A stretch of 8,115 nt of DNA, from the NCBI GenBank assembly GCA_012512865.1, contig JAAZDH010000300.1, positions 1-8,115 of the forward strand. The letters are read 5' to 3'. This stretch comes from Clostridiaceae bacterium (GTDB lineage: Bacteria > Bacillota > Clostridia > Acetivibrionales > DUMC01). The notes beneath the pieces were generated by a model. It made no database searches. It was given only the letters and a program-made list of their open reading frames with translations, and was not told the DNA's origin. Within the stretch, counting starts at the first letter, position 1; every line of letters begins with the position of its first letter. Below, piece by piece: positions 1 to 5,791 of this stretch. The translations under genes and the position numbers were made by a program.

Positions 1-65
1 ATAAATATCTTTAGCCTTATTCCTTACCACTTAACCCTTTCAAACCCTTTCACATGTTAAAACGT

Positions 66-112
66 AAATCCCGCAGCAAATGAAGATTTCTCCTGCATCT
101 GCTACGGGATTT
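66..112 (-). terminator. Stem-loop downstream of glmS, probable (bidirectional) terminator
   Basis: Positions 66-82 pair with 96-112 as a 17-bp stem with two G-U pairs around a 13-nt loop. On the minus strand it lies about 90 nt after the glmS stop and is followed by a modest T-rich tail (ACGTTTT). On the plus strand the stem runs directly into TTTTT (110-114), so it could also stop transcription entering from the other side. The stem is seen directly; termination is inferred, and the minus-strand U-tract is weaker than in a textbook intrinsic terminator. Confidence 0.7.
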
Positions 113-120
113 TTGAACGA

Positions 121-168
121 ACTTTATTTTTACAGAGCAAACTTTATTATCATGGAGTGGACTTTATT
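121..168. repeat. Three ACTTTATT direct repeats at exact 20-bp spacing
   Basis: The octamer ACTTTATT begins at 121, 141 and 161, so the copies sit on the same face of the helix about two turns apart. The 12-nt spacers differ from each other, so this is not a simple tandem duplication. It lies between the glmS stop codon and the hairpin. Function is unknown; a protein-binding site, mRNA 3'-end elements or chance are all possible. Confidence 0.5.
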
Positions 169-204
169 TGAGTTATACAACATCTCCTTCACTCCCAAGC
201 TTTT

Positions 205-2076
205 TCATTCAACTGTCACGCTTTTTGCCAGGTTCCTGGGTTTATCCACGTCGCAGCCTTTTTGAACTGCAAAATAATATGCAAGAAGCTGCAGGGGAGT
301 GATAGCCACCATGGGCACCAAGAGCTGGTTCATATCCGGTATTGTTATTACAATGTCAGCCGTTCTTGACACCTCGCAGGTAAAACGGCTCTGCGTAACA
401 GCAAGCACCAAGGTACCTCTTGCCTTCACTTCCTTTATGTTGCTCATAATCTTGTCTTTCAAGTAATTTTGCGTTACGCATGCAACCACGAGCGTTCCTT
501 CTTCAATTAAGGCAATCGTTCCATGTTTTAGCTCTCCCCCGGCGTATGCCTCGGAATGAATATAAGATATTTCCTTGAGCTTCAAGGAACCTTCCACGGA
601 CAGGGCATAATCCAGCCCTCTCCCGATAAAGAAAACACTTTTTGAATTATAATGCCGTGCGGCAAATTTTTGCACCTCTTCCCTGTGATTAAGAACCTCC
701 GCAACCAGTTCCGGGATACGTTTTATCTCCTCCATGATCTCCAGTGCTGCTCTATCATTCACTGTTCTCCTCTTCATTGCAAAGGCCAATGCCACAATGT
801 ACAATGCCGCAAGCTGGTTATTATAAGCCTTGGTGGAAGCAATCGCAATCTCAGGCTCGGCCAGGGTGTAAAGTACATTATCCGATTCCCGTGCTATGCT
901 GCTTCCCACGGTGTTTACAATTGAAAGAACCCGTGCCCCCGCACGTTTTGCTTCCCTTAATGCAAACAATGTATATATTGTTTCTCCTGATTGGCTGATA
1001 ACGATAACCAAGTCACCGGGGCTTATTATTGGATCTTGGTACCTGAATTCCGAGGCAATGCTTATTTCAACGGGAATTTTTGCAAGCGTCTCAATAACTT
1101 GTTTTCCAACAAGCCCTGCATGGTATGCCGTACCGCATGCCACGATGAATATCTTGTTAACCCTGGCAGCCTCATTTTCTATAATGCTCAAGTCACCGGC
1201 AACTATTTCCCCATCTTTTATCCTTGAATTTATAATATTCCTGAGGGCTTCAGGTTCTTCGCATATTTCTTTAATCATAAAATGCTCATACCCTGATTTC
1301 TCCGTTGCCGTGATATCCCAGTCCACTTTAAATACTTCTTTCTTGACTTCATTGCCAAATCCATCGTACACTATTACCTGGTCTTGTTTTATCAAGGCCA
1401 CCTCGTCATCGTCAAGTATATAGGTATTTCTCGTGTGAGCAAGAATTGCCGGTATATCCGACGCAGCAAAATTTTCATTCTCGCCAAGCCCGATTACCAG
1501 GGGACTTCCCTTCCTGGCAACAATAAACCTGTCCGGGAAATCTTCGCACATGATACCCAGCGCATAAGTTCCCTCCAGCAGCTTTAACGAATTAACAACT
1601 GCATTAGTTATTTCTTCCTTGTGGTAATATTTATAGAAATACTCTATAAGATTTGCTATCACTTCGGTATCTGTGTCGGAAACAAATTCAAATCCTTCAC
1701 TTTCAAGAAATTCCTTAAGCTCTGTATAATTTTCGATGATTCCATTATGCACAACCGCTATTTTGCTTGAATGGCTCACATGCGGATGGGAGTTGACATC
1801 GTTAGGCTCACCGTGGGTGGCCCACCTGGTGTGGCCTATTCCCATGTTCCCGCGTATTATTGAATTTTTTATTTTTTCCTGCAGAGAATCAAGCCTTCCC
1901 TTGCATTTTACAACAACGATATTATTCCCGGTGCAGGTGTTTCTTTTATTCTCATTTTTTCCTCCATACACCGCTATACCCGCCGAATCATATCCTCTAT
2001 ATTCAAGTTTTTTCAATCCATCCACAAGTACCTGGACAGCATCTTTCTTTCCAATATAACCAACTATTCCACACAT
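205..2076 (-). CDS. glmS: Glutamine--fructose-6-phosphate aminotransferase (isomerizing)
   Basis: Cytosolic enzyme converting fructose-6-phosphate and glutamine to glucosamine-6-phosphate and glutamate, the first committed step to UDP-GlcNAc and peptidoglycan. The 623-residue product starts MCGIVGYIG, so Cys2 is the N-terminal nucleophile of the class II glutaminase domain; HTRWATHG (82-89) and the NG pair (111-112) are typical of that domain. Two SIS sugar-isomerase domains follow, the first with CGTAYH (314-319) and SQSGET (361-366). The C-terminus DKPRNLAKSVTVE is the family ending. The start is set by Cys2 and by AGGAGAG at 2084-2090, 7 nt before the ATG. The protein is slightly longer than the roughly 600-610 residues usual for the family, apparently because of an Asn/Thr-rich loop near residues 38-52. 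Expression is probably controlled by the upstream ribozyme and by two promoters. Confidence 0.98.
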   Translation of the reverse strand: MCGIVGYIGKKDAVQVLVDGLKKLEYRGYDSAGIAVYGGKNENKRNTCTGNNIVVVKCKGRLDSLQEKIKNSIIRGNMGIGHTRWATHGEPNDVNSHPHVSHSSKIAVVHNGIIENYTELKEFLESEGFEFVSDTDTEVIANLIEYFYKYYHKEEITNAVVNSLKLLEGTYALGIMCEDFPDRFIVARKGSPLVIGLGENENFAASDIPAILAHTRNTYILDDDEVALIKQDQVIVYDGFGNEVKKEVFKVDWDITATEKSGYEHFMIKEICEEPEALRNIINSRIKDGEIVAGDLSIIENEAARVNKIFIVACGTAYHAGLVGKQVIETLAKIPVEISIASEFRYQDPIISPGDLVIVISQSGETIYTLFALREAKRAGARVLSIVNTVGSSIARESDNVLYTLAEPEIAIASTKAYNNQLAALYIVALAFAMKRRTVNDRAALEIMEEIKRIPELVAEVLNHREEVQKFAARHYNSKSVFFIGRGLDYALSVEGSLKLKEISYIHSEAYAGGELKHGTIALIEEGTLVVACVTQNYLKDKIMSNIKEVKARGTLVLAVTQSRFTCEVSRTADIVITIPDMNQLLVPMVAITPLQLLAYYFAVQKGCDVDKPRNLAKSVTVE

Positions 2077-2156
2077 GATATAACTCTCCTTTTTAGTATA
2101 ATTGCTCTTGCCAGTACAACAACAAAATTAGCCCAGCCACACCTTGGCTCCATGCC

Positions 2157-2180
2157 TTGGCCCGTGCCAACCCGTGCCAA
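2157..2180 (-). repeat. Perfect tandem 10-mer with small hairpin in the glmS leader
   Basis: CCCGTGCCAA occurs twice in tandem at 2161-2170 and 2171-2180. On the minus (mRNA) strand positions 2170-2157 fold as TTGGC-ACGG-GCCAA, a 5-bp stem with a 4-nt loop. No T-run follows, so it is not a terminator. It lies between the internal promoter and the glmS ribosome-binding site, so transcripts from either glmS promoter would carry it. Function unknown. Confidence 0.5.
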
Positions 2181-2263
2181 GCTTGTCCTCGACCTTCCTG
2201 CCAACAAAAACCCAATTCCATCCACTGCCAACATAATTGTCAATATAGTGATAACTGTTGCCA

Positions 2264-2298
2264 CGCAAGGATTATAGCCTGTTATCATCCCCTGTCAA
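2264..2298 (-). promoter_or_regulatory. Consensus sigma-70/SigA promoter internal to the glmS leader
   Basis: On the minus strand TTGACA (2298-2293) is followed after 16 nt by TATAAT (2276-2271). Both hexamers match the housekeeping consensus perfectly, and the spacer is one short of the optimum. Transcription would start near 2264, giving a 5' UTR of about 190 nt to the glmS ATG. The site lies more than 400 nt downstream of the end of the glmS ribozyme, so transcripts made here would not carry the ribozyme. The sequence match is seen directly; activity is inferred. Confidence 0.75.
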
Positions 2299-2322
2299 CA
2301 TTATTGCGTACAGGCCAGGTTC

Positions 2323-2345
2323 CCGGTTAGAAAAGCTAAAACCGG
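2323..2345 (-). other. 6-bp CCGGTT/AACCGG hairpin in the glmS leader
   Basis: Positions 2323-2328 and 2340-2345 form a perfect 6-bp stem around an 11-nt loop, just upstream of the internal promoter on the minus strand. No T-tract follows in the transcribed direction, so a terminator between ribozyme and internal promoter is not supported. It may only be local mRNA structure. Confidence 0.35.
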
Positions 2346-2401
2346 TAGTATAAACATCTACACCAATAGAAAAAACAATATGAAGGTAACATCCGGGCAC
2401 G

Positions 2402-2557
2402 TTCCAGTATATCCCGCTAAATCTCAATAGGTCCCTGTACATCCCGGTATACCCCTGCAGTATATCCCGATATATCTCAGTATACCTTTGCAGCATATAC
2501 CGCTATCCCCCGGAATACCATGGCATATCCCGACATAAGCCAATATATCCTGGCATC
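2402..2557 (-). repeat. Degenerate decamer array (consensus TATACYGGGA) in the glmS leader
   Basis: Read on the plus strand, units resembling TCCCGGTATA follow each other in strict 10-nt register from 2402 to 2451. After a 13-nt unit (2452-2464), two more 10-nt units occupy 2465-2484. Looser units of 6 to 15 nt continue to about 2557, and traces reach about 2620. On the transcribed strand this is TATAC(C/T)GGGA and variants. There are no unique spacers of constant length and no long identical repeat, so it is not a CRISPR array. It separates the ribozyme from the internal promoter and lengthens the untranslated leader. Function unknown. Confidence 0.7.
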
Positions 2558-2700
2558 TTAAGAATATACCGGTAATTATCCGGATACCCGCGGAACATAC
2601 TCGTATGTCCAGGTATTCCTGGCCGACTGCCTGGTAAATTGCTTATTAAATTTTTGCATTAGAACCAATGGAATTTGAAACTGTACAGCAGGATTAGCTA

Positions 2701-2992
2701 CCAGAACCCTCTCTGTGCTGCAGTTGCCTGCCATTTTAAAGAGTTCCTGCGGTTGTAGCCAACCGGAAGGTTTCCGCCGAATATTTCGATAATACACCAA
2801 GCAAATGTATTTTTCGTATTTGCAATAATATACATACACGTGCATATATGCGTATATACGTGCACGTACTTGGGCTTGCCCGTGCATACGACCCATGGTC
2901 GCGAATATTTATGTACATGAGTACATATCTATGGATACATTTACCTGGTGGCCTCCTTCTCCTCGTCAACGGACAAGATCCGTCCAGGCGCT
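2701..2992 (-). ncRNA. glmS ribozyme: glmS self-cleaving ribozyme/riboswitch with a large internal insertion
   Basis: Glucosamine-6-phosphate-activated ribozyme that cleaves its own mRNA 5' of the glmS message. On the minus strand the cleavage motif A-GCGCC starts at 2992 (cut between 2992 and 2991). Hairpin P1 is GACGGA/TCCGTT and is followed by the invariant GACGAGG (2967-2961). P2 is GAAGG (2959-2955) with CCTTC (2770-2766). The core TTATCGA and TTCGGCGG lies at 2792-2774, P3 is CGGTTG-GCTA-CAACCG, P4 is GAACTCT (2746-2740) with AGGGTTC (2710-2704), and P4.1 is GCAG-GCAA-CTGC (2731-2720). Between P2 and TTATCGA sits an extra segment of about 162 nt (2954-2793), absent from the compact family members I know. 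It is closed by a 16-bp stem (2950-2935 with 2810-2795). All core elements are present, so activity is plausible. The distance of about 630 nt to the glmS ATG is also unusually long. Confidence 0.93.
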
Positions 2993-3005
2993 TTTCCCAT
3001 GCCTT

Positions 3006-3021
3006 TAATTTTATTTTAGCA
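3006..3021 (-). promoter_or_regulatory. Extended -10 promoter upstream of the glmS ribozyme
   Basis: On the minus strand TGCTAAAAT (3021-3013) is an extended -10 element (TGn plus TAAAAT). A -35 box about 17 nt upstream is poor. The predicted start near 3006 would place the ribozyme cleavage site about 14 nt into the transcript, the short 5' overhang usual for glmS ribozymes. Activity is inferred from sequence and position. Confidence 0.5.
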
Positions 3022-3024
3022 AAA

Positions 3025-3567
3025 TTTAAAATAACAGCTTAACCATCATCCTCCTTTCCGGCATGGATAATTGTTTAATCCTGCTGGGATTTTCTTAGTT
3101 AAAAAATCATCCCCCTTTTACGTATTTTTCACAATGCTCTGATGTAATTCCGTCACTTTGATACAAGCCGGCTGAATTAAACTTCTTCCATAAATCATCA
3201 TATGCATTGTCAATTAAAACATTGTATACATTATGATATTGTACATATTATAATAATCATTATAAATTATTTGTGCGCCCAAAGTCTATCAAATATTAAA
3301 AATTTTAAATATTTACCTTAATCCGCTTCCCGGGTACCTGCTCCTTTAAACCGGGTAGCAGCTCCCTTATCAAGCTTTTTTAGTTTGTTCATAGCGCAAA
3401 ATTTTAAATGATAAATAGAAGCAAAAAACCATACTTCACCATTATACTCCCACCTGCCAGGGTGATTGTTAAGGGAATTTGTAACTAATGCATAATTAGA
3501 GGCGGCATTAAACGCAGCATCGCCCGGAAGTGCTGGAACTAATGGGAAAATCGCTATTGTCATGCCA
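3025..3567. other. Long intergenic region between divergent glmS and hflX, no convincing gene
   Basis: I see no protein or RNA gene that I can support here. On the minus strand two related blocks occur, AAAGGAGGATGATGGTTAA (near 3038-3056) and AAAGGGGGATGATTTTTTAA (near 3100-3119). The part from about 3180 to 3310 is very AT-rich and includes TATAAT at 3249-3254, with a weak TATACA 18 nt upstream on the plus strand. At 3330-3348 and 3351-3369 there is an imperfect 19-nt direct repeat beginning CCGGGTA. An open frame on the minus strand (3318-3656) lacks a ribosome-binding site and homology I recognise. Confidence 0.5.
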
Positions 3568-3571
3568 TGAT

Positions 3572-3620
3572 ATGCTATATACTGCAACGTGCTATGATGT
3601 GCTATAATATATGCTATAAT
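3572..3620 (+). promoter_or_regulatory. Cluster of extended -10 decamers (RTGCTATRAT), likely hflX promoter
   Basis: Four related decamers occur at 3572-3581, 3589-3598, 3599-3608 and 3611-3620. The last two contain TGCTATAAT, a perfect extended -10 element; the second has TGCTATGAT. No good -35 box lies 16-18 nt upstream of either, consistent with extended -10 promoters. Starts would fall near 3615 and 3627, giving a 5' UTR of roughly 90-100 nt for hflX. Which copy is used cannot be told from the sequence. Confidence 0.55.
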
Positions 3621-3714
3621 ATGATAATCCAAAATCGGCAAGCCTACAGTTGCCAAAGGTTAAGTTATATTTGCCGGGGATTAAGGAAGTTAATACTTAC
3701 CGGAGGTTAAGACG

Positions 3715-5163
3715 TTGAGCGATAAAGAAAACGCAATGGAAAGTACTGGTAGTAATACCGAATATAATAGCACTGGTGGTAATACCGAATACTTTATTTC
3801 CCGCAATACTGCCGAATGCAATAGCACCGGGGGCAGTGTGGCTGACAATAATACCGGCAATAATACCATTGAAAGCAACATTACCGGGAATGATATTGAA
3901 CGGGCAATCCTGGTAAGCGTTCAAATTGCCGCGGGAAAACACGTAACAGGAAAGCACACAAACGGGGTTGGCGACCAGGAAAGGTCCCTCAATGAACTTA
4001 ACGAGCTTGCTCTTACTGCCGGCGTTGAAGTAGCGAGGAAAATGCTGCAAAGAAGACCAGGCATAGACCCTGCGACCTATATTGGCCGCGGCAAGCTTGA
4101 CGAATTGCGTAAAATGTGTGAAACCTTGAAGGCCGACGTGGTAATTTTTGATGATGAACTAACCGGGGCGCAAATAAGAAATATAGAAAATAAGATTGGC
4201 ACCAGGGTTATCGACCGTACAATGCTGATTCTTGATATATTTGCAAAAAGGGCCCGCTCACGGGAGGGTAAACTCCAGGTGGAACTGGCCCAGCTTAAGT
4301 ACAGGCTTCCCAGGTTGACGGGACTAGGCACCGAGCTTTCCAGGCTCGGCGGTGGTGTTGGAACACGGGGTCCCGGGGAAACCAAGCTGGAAGCAGACAG
4401 GCGCCATATAAGGCGGAGGATTCACTACCTTGAAAATGAGTTAAAAACAGTTGACAAGCAGCGCAGCCTTATAAGAAAAGGAAGGGAAAAAAACAAGCTC
4501 CCGGTGGTGGCCCTTGTCGGCTACACAAATGCCGGCAAATCCACGCTTATGAATTGCCTGTGCAAGGCAGATATTTATGCCGACAACAGGCTGTTTGCAA
4601 CCCTTGACCCTACGACCAGGAAAATTACACTGGGCGATGATGAGAGAACAATTCTCCTGGTAGACACCGTCGGCTTTATCCGTAAGCTTCCCCACGAGTT
4701 GGTTAATGCTTTTAAATCAACCCTGGACGAGGTGGTATATGCAGACGCCCTGGTCCAGGTGGTGGATGCATCAGACCCGGAATACGAAAAACACATGGAG
4801 GTTACGGAAAGCCTTTTAAAAAGCGTTGGTGCCCTGGATAAACCGATGATTACCGTGTTTAACAAAATTGACCTCGTTGATTATGAAAACTGGATAAGAC
4901 CCATAAATACCAGGGGCAAGATGGTGGCAGCATCTGCGGTAACCGGGTTCGGCATTGACACCTTGGCACGTGAAATAGCTGAACTTGTCAAGCCGGATGT
5001 TCTTGCAGCCGACTTGCTGATACCCTACGAAAAAGGCAACATTGCTGCCTATGTTCGTAAGCATGGTACTATCCTGGACGAAAAATACACTGAAAAGGGT
5101 ATCCATTTAAAAGCCGAAATTGATAAAAGCAAGGCAGCAGCCTTAAAGGATTACTTGATTTAG
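3715..5163 (+). CDS. hflX: GTPase HflX (ribosome-associated), with a low-complexity N-terminal extension
   Basis: HflX is a cytosolic GTPase that binds the 50S subunit and rescues or splits stalled or stressed ribosomes. The HflX N-terminal domain covers about residues 95-245, with the glycine-rich GGGVGTRGPGETKLE followed by a helical linker. The G domain shows G1 GYTNAGKST (269-277), G2 TLDPTTR (296-302), G3 DTVGF (317-321), G4 NKID (383-386) and G5 SAV (407-409). All GTP-binding motifs are intact. The start is TTG with GGAGG (3702-3706) 8 nt upstream. At 482 residues it is longer than usual, because residues 1-60 form a Ser/Thr/Asn/Gly-rich tail with repeated SNTEY/GNTEY and NTGNN units. 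The conserved fold begins near IERAILVSVQI (61-71). It is transcribed divergently from glmS. Confidence 0.95.
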   Translation: MSDKENAMESTGSNTEYNSTGGNTEYFISRNTAECNSTGGSVADNNTGNNTIESNITGNDIERAILVSVQIAAGKHVTGKHTNGVGDQERSLNELNELALTAGVEVARKMLQRRPGIDPATYIGRGKLDELRKMCETLKADVVIFDDELTGAQIRNIENKIGTRVIDRTMLILDIFAKRARSREGKLQVELAQLKYRLPRLTGLGTELSRLGGGVGTRGPGETKLEADRRHIRRRIHYLENELKTVDKQRSLIRKGREKNKLPVVALVGYTNAGKSTLMNCLCKADIYADNRLFATLDPTTRKITLGDDERTILLVDTVGFIRKLPHELVNAFKSTLDEVVYADALVQVVDASDPEYEKHMEVTESLLKSVGALDKPMITVFNKIDLVDYENWIRPINTRGKMVAASAVTGFGIDTLAREIAELVKPDVLAADLLIPYEKGNIAAYVRKHGTILDEKYTEKGIHLKAEIDKSKAAALKDYLI

Positions 5164-5167
5164 CCTA

Positions 5168-5200
5168 CCGGCACCCAGGCAACCTGGCCAACTTAGCCGG
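5168..5200. terminator. Nested GC-rich inverted repeat after hflX
   Basis: Immediately after the hflX stop, CCGGC (5168-5172) pairs with GCCGG (5196-5200). Inside it CCAGG (5175-5179) pairs with CCTGG (5183-5187) around a 3-nt loop. There is no T-tract on either strand, so it would be at best a weak or factor-dependent terminator between the converging hflX and the minus-strand cluster. It overlaps the end of the phosphodiesterase remnant. Confidence 0.35.
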
Positions 5201-5476
5201 ATAGTCCGTTCCTTACAACAAGATAGTCGTTGGTAAGGATGGTGTATATCCCCATTTCAATAAACCTCCCGGCCTCCTCGGGGTCATCCGACCAGAACAT
5301 GTTGCACACGATATTATGCCTGTGGGCTTCATCAATCATTTCTTGTTTAAAGCGTATTTGCCAAGTTGGGCTTTTTGGCACTTATACTTAACCGCATTAT
5401 CGATTAACGTGTAATTACCCTGCCCTTCAAGACAGCACCTGGTGAGATCAGGCGCCAGCTTGATTGCCGTAACAAG
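5193..5476 (-). pseudogene. C-terminal remnant of a glycerophosphodiester phosphodiesterase family gene, frameshifted
   Basis: Two minus-strand frames together give a recognisable GDPD C-terminus. The upstream part (about 5476-5344) reads LVTAIKLAPDLTRCCLEGQG, then NYTLIDNAVKYKCQKAQLGK, and ends at a stop. The downstream part (about 5355-5193) continues in another frame with EMIDEAHRHNIVCNMFWSDD, then PEEAGRFIEMGIYTILTNDY. The W-S-D-D-P-E-E-A and final TND motifs are typical of the last strands of the GDPD barrel. A single-base indel near 5340-5355 separates the frames. The catalytic N-terminal half (HRG, ENT, E-x-D motifs) is absent, so the gene is dead. The intact ancestor probably acted on phosphodiesters in the same catabolic cluster. 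Confidence 0.8.
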
Positions 5477-5664
5477 CACGTGGTATTGAAAAGCTTGTCC
5501 CATGCCTCTTTTATATAATTCACCGCAATAAAAGCATTGCAGCGCCTGGCGGTTGCCTGTACCTTGTCCAGCAATACCCTCGTATTATTGCACACGCACT
5601 CTCACAATTCCGCTCTTGAACTTGCCCCAGGGGCATTGGAATACTCGGGCAGCAGTACGAGGTC
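5471..5664 (-). pseudogene. Fragment of a carbon-nitrogen hydrolase (nitrilase superfamily) gene with in-frame stop
   Basis: The minus-strand frame starting near 5664 reads DLVLLPEYSNAPGASSRAEL, a TGA stop (5604-5602), then ECVCNNTRVLLDKVQATARR, CNAFIAVNYIKEAWDKLF and NTTCLL. LPEYSNAPG resembles the segment carrying the catalytic Glu of nitrilase-family amidohydrolases, and NAFIAVNY followed by NTT matches the downstream strand and the W-x-NT-region. The regions with the Lys and Cys of the E-K-C triad are missing. Upstream of 5664 the frame meets stops and AT-rich DNA. The end runs into the phosphodiesterase remnant in a different frame, suggesting a deletion that joined two dead genes. The family assignment is from motif memory and is moderately sure. 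Confidence 0.65.
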
Positions 5665-5791
5665 AACGCTTTATCACCACGAGCATTATATACTAAAACC
5701 TGTTATTTTAAAATAATGAGTAATAAGTACGACAGTATCAAGTTTATCGTATGAATAATACTATTATACCAATATAACTATTTCAACATAT

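Noticed and set aside
896..1423. 175-codon plus-strand frame
   Set aside because: Antisense shadow of the conserved glmS coding sequence, with no independent similarity.
2157..2345. Possible terminator between ribozyme and glmS
   Set aside because: Short hairpins exist (2157-2170 and 2323-2345) but none is followed by a T-run on the transcribed strand.
2064..2496. Two 74-codon minus-strand frames in the glmS leader
   Set aside because: One is simply the translation of the decamer array (RYTEIYRDILQGYTGMYRD). The other starts between the -35 and -10 boxes of the internal promoter and overlaps the glmS start; neither looks like a protein family.
2402..2557. Possible CRISPR array
   Set aside because: Units are about 10 nt, degenerate and contiguous, with no repeat-spacer alternation and no cas genes.
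2576..2969. Minus-strand open frames of 106 and 77 codons
   Set aside because: Both lie inside the glmS ribozyme and its insertion, whose RNA motifs explain the sequence.
3318..3656. 112-codon open frame on the minus strand
   Set aside because: It begins at a TTG with no ribosome-binding site, spans the hflX promoter repeats, contains a 21-nt DNA repeat at its end and shows no family I recognise.
5702..5715. Palindrome TTATTTTAAAATAA downstream of the sialidase gene
   Set aside because: A purely A/T palindrome in AT-rich decayed DNA; too likely by chance to call an operator or terminator.
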